A stretch of 64,000 nt of DNA from Pengzhenrongella sicca (GTDB lineage: Bacteria > Actinomycetota > Actinomycetes > Actinomycetales > Cellulomonadaceae). Position numbers and translations under genes: made by a program. The notes beneath the pieces were generated by a model. The model was given only the letters and a program-made list of their open reading frames with translations, ran no database searches and was not told the DNA's origin. Positions 31,740 through 40,606 of this stretch are shown piece by piece. How positions within the stretch are numbered: position 1 is the stretch's first letter; each line of letters begins with the position of its first letter. The stretch is from assembly GCF_017569225.1 (NCBI RefSeq), contig NZ_CP071868.1, positions 3,472,001 to 3,536,000 of the forward strand. Direction: 5' to 3'.

Positions 31740-33365
31740 TCAGTCCTTCGTGACCTGGTACAGCAGCGGCACGCTGTTCCAGCCGAACTCGACGTTGTCC
31801 ACCAGCGTCGACGAACCGCCCGTCACGTTGGCGTACCACAGCGGGATGGCCGGCAGATCCTGGAACAGGATCTCTTCCGCCTGCTCGAAGAGCGCATTCG
31901 CATCTTCGACAGACTTCGCTGCGGCACCCTCCTTAAGCAGCGCGTCAAACTCGGGGCTCGAGTAGTCGCCGTCGTTGGAACCGGCTCCGGTGACGTACAG
32001 CGGGGCAAGCCCGTTGTACAGGGACGGGTAGTCGAACTGCCATCCCGTGCGGAACGCTCCGGCAATCGTCCGGCCAGTCACCTGAGTCCGGAAATCAGCG
32101 AACGTCGGGATCGGGTTGCCCTGTGCCTCGATGCCCAGGGTGTTCTTGATGCTGTTCGTCACCGCGTCGACCCACGCCTGGTGCCCACCATCGGAGTTGT
32201 AGCCGATGGTGAAGGTGCCCTCCCACGGCGAGATCGCGTCAGCCTGGGCCCACAGGTCCTGGGCGCCTTCCTCGTCGAATGCCAGCACCTCCGAGCCCTC
32301 GATCGCGTCGGACCAGCCGTCGATGACCGGCGATGTGAAGTCGGAGGCGGGGGTACGAGTTCCCTGGAAGATCGCGTCCGTAATTTCCTCACGGTTGATC
32401 GCCTTGGAGATCGCCTGGCGGCGCAGCTTGCCCTCGTCGCCCGAGAAGTGCGCGAGGCCCTGCGGGATGGTGAAGGACTGGAAGATCGCGGCAGGCTGGT
32501 TCACGGCCCGGTCGCCCAGCTCGTCCTGGAACGTCGAGTAGGCACTGTCCGGGATGCTGTCGAGCACGTCGAGCTGGTCCGCGAGCAGGTCGTTGTACGC
32601 ACCGTCGAGCGTCTCGTAGAACTTGATGTCGACGCCGCCGTTCTGCGCGACGCGGTCACCGGTGTAGTCCGGGTTGGGGATCAGGCTGATCCCGACGTTG
32701 TGCTCCCAGGAGCCCTCTTCGGCCAGCTTGTACGATCCGTTGCCGATCGGGTTCTCGCCGAACGCGGCGATGTCCTCGAACGCGACCGCCGGCAGCGGGT
32801 AGAACGCCGAGTAGCCCAGGCGCAGGGGCCAGTCGGACTCAGGCTGCAACAGCTTGACGGTGAACGTCGTGTCGTCGACAACAACGAGCCCGGTGAGCGG
32901 GGAGTCGACGTCGTACGAGAAGCCCTCGATGTCATCGAAGAAGTAGCTGCCCAGCTGCGCGTTGCTCAGCAGCGCGCCGTAGTTCCAGGCATCGACGAAG
33001 CTCTGCGCGGTGACCGGGTCGCCGTTCGTGAACGTCTGGTCCGCCTTGAGCGTCACGGTGTAGTTCTGTGCGTCCTCGGTCTCGATCGACTCGGCCACCT
33101 CGTTGTGAGCAGCGCCGTCGGCGTCGTAGTAGACGAGGCCCGCGTAGATCAGGTCCAAGATCTTGCCTCCGCCCACCTCAGAGGTGTTCGTCGGGATGAG
33201 CGGGTTCTGGGGCTCGCTGCCCCAGGCCGACACGATCCCGCTCGAGGCCCCGTCGCTGCTGGAGCTGCTGCTTTCGGTGTCGCTCGGGCTGTCGCTGCAG
33301 GCCGTGAGCACGAGAGCACCCACTGCAACTGACGCTGCGAAGCCGGCGATGCGCCTGATCTTCAA
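31740..33365 (-). CDS. Oligopeptide ABC transporter substrate-binding lipoprotein (SBP family 5)
   Basis: A 541-residue exported lipoprotein. The signal peptide 'RIAGFAASVAVGALVLTAC' ends in the lipobox LTAC, giving an N-terminal lipidated Cys, followed by a Ser-rich linker. The rest matches family 5 peptide-binding proteins ('GLVYYDADGAAHNEVAESIE', 'FTNGDPVTAQSFVDAWNYG'). I choose the TTG at 33365 because AGGAGG (33370-33375) precedes it and the signal peptide starts right after; an ATG at 33392 would put that site inside the gene. It heads the operon with the permeases and ATPase downstream. Confidence 0.9.
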   Translation of the reverse strand: MKIRRIAGFAASVAVGALVLTACSDSPSDTESSSSSSDGASSGIVSAWGSEPQNPLIPTNTSEVGGGKILDLIYAGLVYYDADGAAHNEVAESIETEDAQNYTVTLKADQTFTNGDPVTAQSFVDAWNYGALLSNAQLGSYFFDDIEGFSYDVDSPLTGLVVVDDTTFTVKLLQPESDWPLRLGYSAFYPLPAVAFEDIAAFGENPIGNGSYKLAEEGSWEHNVGISLIPNPDYTGDRVAQNGGVDIKFYETLDGAYNDLLADQLDVLDSIPDSAYSTFQDELGDRAVNQPAAIFQSFTIPQGLAHFSGDEGKLRRQAISKAINREEITDAIFQGTRTPASDFTSPVIDGWSDAIEGSEVLAFDEEGAQDLWAQADAISPWEGTFTIGYNSDGGHQAWVDAVTNSIKNTLGIEAQGNPIPTFADFRTQVTGRTIAGAFRTGWQFDYPSLYNGLAPLYVTGAGSNDGDYSSPEFDALLKEGAAAKSVEDANALFEQAEEILFQDLPAIPLWYANVTGGSSTLVDNVEFGWNSVPLLYQVTKD

Positions 33366-33700
33366 TGTTCCTCCTGAATGGAATGGCGGCACCGTGACCG
33401 TGACAAACCCTGGACCGGACCGGCCCGCGTTTGCCCACGCTCCGCCATGGGATGAGGCTTAGATTACAGACGGAGCAGCGCTCGCCGACCACCTTCGTGG
33501 CCGTCGGCCCGATCGTTACACGATCGATACTGGCCGGTAACGTCCACGATATGAGACGGTCACGTGCCGCGTCGATGCTAAAACGGCGCCGGTCGGCGCC
33601 CTGCGCGGCGCCCGCCGGGACCTGATTCGGACACGCTCCGCGCGCGCCGCGGCGAAGCGTGCTACACCAGGCGCCGCCGACTCACCGCTCGCCCGCGTGC
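33366..33700. promoter_or_regulatory. Intergenic regulatory region with a perfect 17-bp palindrome
   Basis: This gap separates the peptide-binding protein (minus) and a PH-like membrane protein (plus). It contains CGATCGT-TAC-ACGATCG at 33510-33526, a perfect 7+3+7 inverted repeat typical of a dimeric repressor site, 145 bp before the binding-protein start. The surrounding 33460-33570 is less G+C-rich than its neighbours, as expected for a promoter. I saw no gene here. Confidence 0.5.
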
Positions 33701-33713
33701 CACGATGTCCGGC

Positions 33714-34334
33714 ATGTCGAGCGCGCCGTCCGGACAGGTCTTCCGCCCGCGGTCGGCCCTGCCCGTCGCGGTCGTCCTCGCGCTGGGCGCGCTGGCGTGG
33801 GCCGGGTCCGCGGTGGTCGACGACGGCGCGGCGGGACTCCTGCGTCAGCTCCCCGCGATCGTGCTCGCGACGACCGCCGCCGCCGCGGTGCTGGTGCGGC
33901 CGACCGTCACGGTGGGCCCCGCCGGGGTCGCGCTGCGGGGCGTGCTGCGCGACGTCGACGTGCCGTGGGCCGAGCTCGCCGAGGTGCGCACGCAGTACGC
34001 GCTGACCCTCGTGACCCGCGATGGTCGACGGTTCGCCGCCTGGGCCGCGCCCGCCGCGGGCCGGTTCGCCGACGCGCGCCTGACCCCGCGCGAGGTCGCG
34101 GCGATGGGCCTCGACCCGGCGCGCGAGCTGCCGACCGTGAGCGGGTCGGTCGAGACCCCCTCGGGCGCCGTCGCCGACTGGGTCCGCCGCGCGTGGGACC
34201 GGGCTCCCGAGGACGAGCCTCCGGGCGCCGCGAGCGGCGGGCCGGGACCCGGGGTGCGCACCCGCCCCGCGCGCGCGGTGCTCGCCGCCGTGGGCATCGC
34301 CGCGGCGTTGTGGCTCGCGCGTTCGGTCGGCTGA
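33714..34334 (+). CDS. PH-domain-like membrane protein of unknown function
   Basis: A 206-residue protein with two N-terminal membrane helices (~14-34 and 42-59). A small beta-rich domain begins 'VTVGPAGVALRGVLRDVDVP' and contains 'LVTRDGRRFAAWA', which resembles bacterial PH domain (YdbT/DUF3592-like) proteins. A Pro/Gly-rich linker and a last helix (~184-203) follow. Function is unknown. CACGAT at 33701-33706 ends 7 nt before the ATG at 33714, suggesting a leaderless start; ATG at 33705 is an alternative. Confidence 0.72.
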   Translation: MSSAPSGQVFRPRSALPVAVVLALGALAWAGSAVVDDGAAGLLRQLPAIVLATTAAAAVLVRPTVTVGPAGVALRGVLRDVDVPWAELAEVRTQYALTLVTRDGRRFAAWAAPAAGRFADARLTPREVAAMGLDPARELPTVSGSVETPSGAVADWVRRAWDRAPEDEPPGAASGGPGPGVRTRPARAVLAAVGIAAALWLARSVG

Positions 34335-34412
34335 GCGGCTCGAGCTTCCCGACCGCCCGCCCCGGCGCCCGGGCGCTATGGGACCTCGAGAGCGTCGACC
34401 TCCCTGCACACC

Positions 34413-34529
34413 GAGTGTGGGCAATCTGCTCGAAAGCGCGCAGGTGTGGCGGATCTGCCGGTCCGGGGCCCTTCCGAGGGACCGAACGCCCACACGTGCG
34501 CCACACGGAGCAGAACGCCCACACTCGCG
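34413..34529. repeat. Four-armed dispersed repeat, copy 3 (between convergent genes)
   Basis: Forward arms GAGTGTGGGCAATCTGCTCG (34413) and GTGTGGCGGATCTGCCGGTC (about 34444); reverse arms GACCGAACGCCCACACGTGC (about 34480) and GCAGAACGCCCACACTCGCG (about 34510). The outermost GAGTGTGGGC and GCCCACACTC are perfect inverted repeats. It is the same element as at 3121 and 18348 and again lies between convergent genes (PH-like protein and the peptide ABC system). The 34335-34554 gap has no gene. Confidence 0.75.
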
Positions 34530-34554
34530 CCGGCCCAGCGGCGAGGAGAGCCGA

Positions 34555-37212
34555 TCAGAGGTCCTCGGCGGCGGGTAGCCGCGCGCGGGCCGCGCGGCGC
34601 GCGCGCTGTGCGTCGGGATCAGGCACCCGGGTCGCGGCGATCAACGCCCGCGTGTACTCCGCTCGCGGGCTGGTCAGGACGTCGGAGCACGGGCCGATCT
34701 CGACGAGCCGTCCCCGGCGCAGCACCGCGACCCGTGACGCGACCCGCTCCACGACCGCCAGGTCGTGGCTGATGAACAGGCACGCGAAGCCCCGCGCGCG
34801 CTGCAGCGCGCGCAGGAGGTCCAGCACCTGCGCGGCCGCGACGACGTCGAGCGCGCTGGTCGGCTCGTCCGCGACCACCAGGTCGGGCGACAGCGACAGC
34901 GCGCGCGCGATCGCGACCCGCTGCCGCTCGCCGCCCGAGAGCTCGTGCGGGAACCGGGTGCGGTACGCGCGCGGCAGGCCGACGTCGTCGAGCAGCGCGT
35001 CGACGCGGCGGTCGAGCCCGACCCCGCCGAGCCGGTCGTGCAGGCGCAGCGGCTCGCCGATCGACGCCCCGACCGTCAGGCGCGGGTCCAGCGACGTCCC
35101 CGGGTCCTGGAAGACGATCGCCGCGCGCGGGCGCGGCGGTCGCGCCCGTCGCGCCCCCGGCTGGTTGTGCACGCCCGGCCGGCTGTGCGCGCCACGGCTG
35201 TGCGCCCCGCGGTCACGGACAGCCGCGCCGGCGACCGCGATCGAGCCGCCCGACAGCGGCGCCAGCCCGACGACCGCCCGCCCGAGGGTGGACTTGCCCG
35301 CGCCCGACTCCCCCACGAGGCCGAGGATCTCGCCGGGGGCGAGCACGAACGAGACGCCGTCGACGGCGCGGACGGGCGGCGTGCGCCGGCGCCCTGGGTA
35401 GTCGACGACGACGTCGCGCACCTCGAGCGCGGCTGCCCCCGGCGCCTGGGCCGGCCCAGCCGCCGGCGCCCGGCCCAGGACCGAGACCAGGACCGGGACC
35501 GCATCGACGAGGGCGCGCGTGCGGGGGTGTGCCGGCGCCACGAGCACCTGCCGGACCGGCCCGGACTCGACGACGCGCCCGCGGTCCAGCACGACGACGC
35601 GGTCCGCGAGGTCGGCCACGACACCCAGGTCGTGCGTGATGAGCAAGATCGCGAGGCCGAGCCGACCGGGCAGCTCCCGGAGCAGGTCGAGGACCTGGGC
35701 AGCGGTCACGATGTCGAGCGCGCTGGTCGGCTCGTCCGCGATGAGCAGCACCGGGTCGCACGCGATCGCCATCGCGATCATGACCCGCTGACGCTGCCCG
35801 CCCGAGAGCTGGTGCGGGTACGCCCCGAACGTCGCCGCGGGCGTGGGCAGGCGCACGAGCGCGAAGAGCTCGAGCGTGCGCGCGCGCGCACGCGCGGGCG
35901 AGGTCGTCCGGTGCGCGAGCAGCACCCCGGCGACCTGGCTCCCGACGGTCAGCACCGGGTTGAGCGCCGTCGCGGGCTCCTGGAACACCACGCCGACCGC
36001 GGTGCCGCGCACCGCGCGCAGCGCCGCCGCGGGCGCCCCGAGCAGCTCCGCACCCGCGAGCCGGACCGAGCCCGTGCTGCGCGCCGAGGCGGGGAGCAGG
36101 CCGAGGATGGCGAGCGCGGACGCCGACTTGCCCGCGCCCGAGCCACCGACGAGCGCGAGCACCTCGCCGGGCGCGATCGCGAAGCCGACGTCGCGCACCG
36201 CAGGCACCCACGCGCCGTCGACCGCGAACTCGACTCCCAGGTCGCGCACCTCCAGCACGGGGCTGGGGCCGGGCGCGGCGGGCGCGGGCTCGGCTGGAAC
36301 CGGCGCGTCGGGCGAGCGCGCGCTGGCGCCGCGGCGCGCGCCGCGCAGCTGACGCGGGTCGAGCGCGTCCCGCAGCCCGTCGCCGAGGAGGTTGACCGAC
36401 AGCGCGATCGCGACGATGAAGAGGCCGGGCCACCAGAACAGCCAGGGCCGCACCGTCATCGCGGACCGGTAGTCGTTGATGAGCTGGCCGAGCGACGTCC
36501 CGGGCGGCTGCACGCCGAAGCCGAGGTAGCTCAGCGCGGACTCGAGCAGGATCGCGGACGAGACCGCGAGCGTCGCGGACACGATGATGACGCCGGCGGC
36601 GTTCGGCAGCACGTGGCGGCGCAGGATCCGGGCGTCGGTGGCGCCGAGGGTGCGCGCGGCGTCGACGAACTCGCGCTCGCGCAGCGTCAGCACCTCGCTG
36701 CGGACCAGGCGGGCGAGCGGGGGCCACGTGACCAGGCCGAGGAACAGCCCCAGCCCCCAGACCCCGCCGAGCCCCCGGCCGTGCCCGGCCACGACGGCGG
36801 CGACGGCGATCAGCGGGATCGTCAGCAGAACGTCCGTCAGGCGCATGAGCACCGCCTCGACCGCGCCGCGGTAGTACCCGGCGCACGCGCCGGCGACCGC
36901 TCCCAGCACGGTGCCGACGAGGCCCACCACGAGTGCGATGACGAGCGACTGCCGAGCGCCCTGCAGAGTGAGCGCGAAGTAGTCGCGCCCGAGGTTGTCC
37001 TGGCCGAACGGGTGCGGCCCGAGGCTCGGCGGCCACGCGCTGAGCGTCGGCCGGCCACCGTCGACGATCGGCATCGGCACGCGGTAGTCGAGCGGCCACC
37101 ACCCCGGCACCGGCCCGACGCCGAGCGCGCTCACCGCGAGCACGACGATCGTCACGAGCACGACGAGCCCGACGACGGCGCCCCGGTGCCGGGCGAAACT
37201 GCGCAGCGTCAT
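34555..37212 (-). CDS. Fused oligopeptide ABC permease (DppC type) and double ATP-binding protein
   Basis: An 885-residue protein joining three modules. A six-helix DppC-like permease (~1-290, EAA loop 'EFVDAARTLGATDARILRRH') is followed by two ATPase domains. The first has Walker A 'GGSGAGKSAS', signature 'LSGGQRQR' and Walker B 'LLIADEP'. The second has 'GESGAGKST', 'LSGGERQR' and 'LVVADEP'. The second carries an extra Arg/His-rich insert 'DRGAHSRGAHSRPGVHNQPG' between Walker A and the Q-loop. Such fusions occur in actinobacteria. Its start overlaps the upstream permease stop (ATGA). Confidence 0.9.
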   Translation of the reverse strand: MTLRSFARHRGAVVGLVVLVTIVVLAVSALGVGPVPGWWPLDYRVPMPIVDGGRPTLSAWPPSLGPHPFGQDNLGRDYFALTLQGARQSLVIALVVGLVGTVLGAVAGACAGYYRGAVEAVLMRLTDVLLTIPLIAVAAVVAGHGRGLGGVWGLGLFLGLVTWPPLARLVRSEVLTLREREFVDAARTLGATDARILRRHVLPNAAGVIIVSATLAVSSAILLESALSYLGFGVQPPGTSLGQLINDYRSAMTVRPWLFWWPGLFIVAIALSVNLLGDGLRDALDPRQLRGARRGASARSPDAPVPAEPAPAAPGPSPVLEVRDLGVEFAVDGAWVPAVRDVGFAIAPGEVLALVGGSGAGKSASALAILGLLPASARSTGSVRLAGAELLGAPAAALRAVRGTAVGVVFQEPATALNPVLTVGSQVAGVLLAHRTTSPARARARTLELFALVRLPTPAATFGAYPHQLSGGQRQRVMIAMAIACDPVLLIADEPTSALDIVTAAQVLDLLRELPGRLGLAILLITHDLGVVADLADRVVVLDRGRVVESGPVRQVLVAPAHPRTRALVDAVPVLVSVLGRAPAAGPAQAPGAAALEVRDVVVDYPGRRRTPPVRAVDGVSFVLAPGEILGLVGESGAGKSTLGRAVVGLAPLSGGSIAVAGAAVRDRGAHSRGAHSRPGVHNQPGARRARPPRPRAAIVFQDPGTSLDPRLTVGASIGEPLRLHDRLGGVGLDRRVDALLDDVGLPRAYRTRFPHELSGGERQRVAIARALSLSPDLVVADEPTSALDVVAAAQVLDLLRALQRARGFACLFISHDLAVVERVASRVAVLRRGRLVEIGPCSDVLTSPRAEYTRALIAATRVPDPDAQRARRAARARLPAAEDL

Positions 37213-38747
37213 CGCAGCACGATCCGCGGGTCGAGGCTCGCGTACGCCAGGTCCGCGCACAGGTTGAACGCGGCGGTCGCCACGGCCGTCACCAGGAAGA
37301 AGGCCATCACCGGGTTGGGGTCGACGGCGGTCAGGGCCGTGGTGAACATCCGGCCCATGCCGTTCCAGCCGAACACCGTCTCGGCGACGACCGCGCCGCC
37401 GAAGACCGCGGCGAGGTCGAACGCGACGAGGGTCGCGAGCGGGAGGAGGGCCGTGCGCAGCGCGTGCCGCAGCACGACCGTCCGCTCGTCGAGGCCAGCG
37501 GCCCGGGCCGTGCGCACGTGGTCCTGGGTCAGCACGTCGAGCAGGCTCGAGCGCGTGAACCGCGCGTAGCTCGCGAACGAGATCGCCATGATCGCCAGGG
37601 TCGGCAGGGCCAGGTGCGTCAGCACGTCGAGGTTCGTCTCCCAGAACCCGCCACCCAGGTTCGGCGTCTGCGACCCGGTGGTCGCGATCGGCCGGCCACC
37701 GGTCGACCGGAAGAGCGCGGGGTACGCGCGCAGGAGCTGGTCGACGGCGGCCGCGGCGGCGACGCACGCGCCCGTGAGCCCGCCGATCAGCGCCGCCCGA
37801 CGCCGACCAGCGCCGCCCGCGCACCACGCGGCGCCAACGGCGAGCGCGATCGTGGCGGCGGCGAGCGCCGCGAGGCCGGCCCACGTCGCGGCGCCCAGGA
37901 CCGGCCCGGCCGCCGCCACGACGGCGGTACCGGCCACTGCGGCCGCCGCACCCGCGGCCAGCGTGCGCCGGCTCCGGGGCCCGAGGCCGGCCAGGAGCGC
38001 CGTCCACCCGAACGCGGCGACGAGCCCCGACGCCGCGATGCCGGCGACCCCGAGCGCCGGGCGCACGAACCAGCCCGAGGCCAGCAGCGCGGCGAGGGTG
38101 CCGGCCGTCGCCGTCCCCGCCAGGCCCGCGACGACGAGCCGGCGGCGCGCGTCTCCGCCGACGACGAGCGCCCACGCGAGCCCGGCGGCCGCGCCGACGC
38201 CGGCGATCGACGCGACGGTCAGCCGGGGCTCGCCGAGCCAGGTGTTCAGGTCGATCGCGACGTACTGCTTCAGGAGGGTGGAGACCCAGAACACCGGCAG
38301 CGAGAAGCACATGAGGGCGACGAGCGTCACCGTGTGGTCCAGCGCCGAGTACTGCCGCAGGGCCGTAACGATCCCGGCGACGACCCCGAGCACGAGCGAC
38401 AGGACGGTCGCCGCGACCACGAGCCGCAGCGTTGAGCCGAGCGCGAGCTCGAGCTGCGGCAGGACGGGGCGCCCCTGCCGGTCGAGGCCGAGGGTGCAGC
38501 CGTCGCCGCCGGGCACGGCGCAGCGCGCGACGTCCTGCAGCCACAGCAGGTACCGGCCGGGGACCGGGACGTCGAGGTTCAGCGCGGCAGTGCGCGCCTC
38601 GAGGCGCTCGGTCCGGCCCGGCCCGTTGTACGCCAGCAGGTCGCGCAGCGGGTTGCCGGACAGGGCGACGAGCACGTACATGACGGCGGTCGAGACGAGC
38701 ACGAGGAGCGTCGAGGCGACGGCCCGCCGCACGGCGTAGACGAGCAC
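37209..38747 (-). CDS. Oligopeptide ABC permease (DppB type) with a large transmembrane insertion
   Basis: A 512-residue permease, against about 310-330 for typical DppB. The N-terminus ('AVRRAVASTLLVLVSTAVMY') and C-terminal EAA region ('DHVRTARAAGLDERTVVLRH', ending 'ADLAYASLDPRIVLR') are standard. Residues ~185-340 form an extra block of about five Ala/Gly-rich helices within the usual periplasmic/loop region between helices 3 and 4. It pairs with the fused permease-ATPase encoded next (4-base overlap) and the lipoprotein encoded before it. Confidence 0.88.
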   Translation of the reverse strand: MLVYAVRRAVASTLLVLVSTAVMYVLVALSGNPLRDLLAYNGPGRTERLEARTAALNLDVPVPGRYLLWLQDVARCAVPGGDGCTLGLDRQGRPVLPQLELALGSTLRLVVAATVLSLVLGVVAGIVTALRQYSALDHTVTLVALMCFSLPVFWVSTLLKQYVAIDLNTWLGEPRLTVASIAGVGAAAGLAWALVVGGDARRRLVVAGLAGTATAGTLAALLASGWFVRPALGVAGIAASGLVAAFGWTALLAGLGPRSRRTLAAGAAAAVAGTAVVAAAGPVLGAATWAGLAALAAATIALAVGAAWCAGGAGRRRAALIGGLTGACVAAAAAVDQLLRAYPALFRSTGGRPIATTGSQTPNLGGGFWETNLDVLTHLALPTLAIMAISFASYARFTRSSLLDVLTQDHVRTARAAGLDERTVVLRHALRTALLPLATLVAFDLAAVFGGAVVAETVFGWNGMGRMFTTALTAVDPNPVMAFFLVTAVATAAFNLCADLAYASLDPRIVLR

Positions 38748-38773
38748 GCGCTACCGCCGGCCCATCGAGTGCG

Positions 38774-40537
38774 TCAGCCCGCCGACTTCGTCCACGTCTG
38801 CGCGTTCCAGGTCGAGCCCGACTGCGTCGGGTTGTAGCCCGGCCCGCTCACGCGCGCCGAGTGCGCGGTCAGGCCCGGCGTGGCGTACAGCATGACGTTG
38901 TACGGGTCCGCCCACAGCTCCTCTTCCAGCTCGGTTTTGAGCGGAACGGCCGCGGCCCGGTCCGCGACCGTCACGATCTGGTCCCAGAGGGCGTCGACGG
39001 TCGCGTTGCTGTACCCGCCGTAGTTCAGGCCGCCGCCCGTGACGTAGAACGCCTGGTTCTCGGTGACCAGGCCGGAGCCCGTCCAGCCGAAGAGGGCGGC
39101 GTCCCAGGTGCCTGGCTCGGCGAGCACGCCGAAGAGGTCCTGGGCCGGCTGGCCGACGACGTCGAAGCCGGCCTGGTCGCACGAGGCTTTGATCAGCGCG
39201 ACCTGATCGGCGCGCAGGCCCGACTGCTCGGCGTACAGGAGCCGCACCTGCACGGGCGCGGCGACGCCCGCCTGTTCGAGGAGCTGCGCCGCGCCGTCGA
39301 GATCCACGCGGTCGTAGAGCGTCGCGCTCGGGACGGCGGCGAGCACGGCGTCGTACTCCGCCTGCGCGGGCAGGAACTCCCGCAGGTTCAGCAGCTGCGC
39401 GGTCGCCGTGATCGGGGCGGCGAACTTGTCGACGAGCTCCTGCCGCGGGACGCACGTGAGGAAGGCCTGCCGCACGCGGGCATCCTCGAACAGCCCCCCG
39501 GCGCGGGAGTCGAGGTCGATGTGGCTGTAGGCGTACGACTCGCCGGTCTCGACCACGACGTCGGGGCCGAGGTCGGCGAGCTGCGCGACCATGTCCGCGG
39601 TCGGGTTGGCCGGGTCGAACGAGTCGATCTCGCCGTTGGCGAGCGCCTGCACCATCTCGGCGGCGTCGACGGCGGTGAACACGATCGACTCGGTGGCGCC
39701 GGGTTCGCCCCACCACTTCTCATTCCGGTGCAGGGTGAGCGTGCCGCCGGAGGCGCTCGCGTACGCGTACGGCCCCGACGCCGGGATGAGCGCCGCGTCC
39801 GGCAGCGCGGGCAGGTTCTCCTGGTAGGCCCAGCCCGCGTTCCAGAACGCCGCGACGCCGGCGAGCGCCGCGACGTCGTCGGACTCGATCGCAGCGACGA
39901 GCGCGGCGCCGTCGTCGGCCGCGCTGAGCCCGCCCTGCTCCGCCGCGACGTGTGCGGGCATGAACCCGTCGGCCAGCACCTCCCAGTCCGCGAACGGCGC
40001 GGCGAACGTGAGCGTGAACGACCGGTCCCCGGGCTCGCCGACGGGCTTGGCGACGGCGTCCCACCCGCTCGTGTTGGACGCGGTGAAGAGCGCGACGGGC
40101 GCGCCGTCGGCGTCCACCTCGCCCGAGGTGTACGTGCCCGAGCGCGCGGCCCAGGTCAGCAGCGCGTCGTCGAAGTCGATCGGGGTGCCGTCGGACCACA
40201 CGGCGTCGGCCGCGAACGTGTACCGGACCGTGAGCGGGTCGTCCGAGGTCTTCTCGTAGCTGCCGAACACGCTGTTGGGCTCGATCGAGCCGTCCGGCAG
40301 AAGGGTGGTGAAGCCCTGCTGCGTGAGGTTGTTGACGTAGGCGTTGACGACGCTGCCGCTGTCGGCCGTGAAGGCGTTATAGCCGTCCGGCAGCTGCTCG
40401 ACCCCGATCGTGATCGCGAGAGCGAGCTCCCCGCCCGCGTCGGGATCGGCGGTTCCCCCACCGATCGACCCGCACGCCGCGAGCAGCAGTGCGCCCATCG
40501 CGACGGCACTGATCCCCGCGTGCCTGCGCCTGCTCAT
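38774..40537 (-). CDS. Oligopeptide ABC transporter substrate-binding lipoprotein (SBP family 5)
   Basis: A 587-residue exported lipoprotein with a signal peptide starting MSRRRHAGISAVAMGALLL and lipobox LAAC. The mature part fits family 5 ('VGEPGDRSFTLTFAAPFADW', 'RVRQAFLTCVPRQELVDKFA'). The ATG at 40537 has GGAGGAGC upstream (about 40543-40549). It is the first gene of the second peptide transporter set. The start of the ABC ATPase gene's stop region is 69 bp upstream, so it might be read through from the amino acid transporter operon or have its own promoter; none was assigned. Confidence 0.9.
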   Translation of the reverse strand: MSRRRHAGISAVAMGALLLAACGSIGGGTADPDAGGELALAITIGVEQLPDGYNAFTADSGSVVNAYVNNLTQQGFTTLLPDGSIEPNSVFGSYEKTSDDPLTVRYTFAADAVWSDGTPIDFDDALLTWAARSGTYTSGEVDADGAPVALFTASNTSGWDAVAKPVGEPGDRSFTLTFAAPFADWEVLADGFMPAHVAAEQGGLSAADDGAALVAAIESDDVAALAGVAAFWNAGWAYQENLPALPDAALIPASGPYAYASASGGTLTLHRNEKWWGEPGATESIVFTAVDAAEMVQALANGEIDSFDPANPTADMVAQLADLGPDVVVETGESYAYSHIDLDSRAGGLFEDARVRQAFLTCVPRQELVDKFAAPITATAQLLNLREFLPAQAEYDAVLAAVPSATLYDRVDLDGAAQLLEQAGVAAPVQVRLLYAEQSGLRADQVALIKASCDQAGFDVVGQPAQDLFGVLAEPGTWDAALFGWTGSGLVTENQAFYVTGGGLNYGGYSNATVDALWDQIVTVADRAAAVPLKTELEEELWADPYNVMLYATPGLTAHSARVSGPGYNPTQSGSTWNAQTWTKSAG

Positions 40538-40606
40538 CAGTGCTCCTCCGGGGTCGATCGGGAGCGTACCTGATCGCCCCCGAGGCACCACGGGCGCCGG
40601 TGCCCG

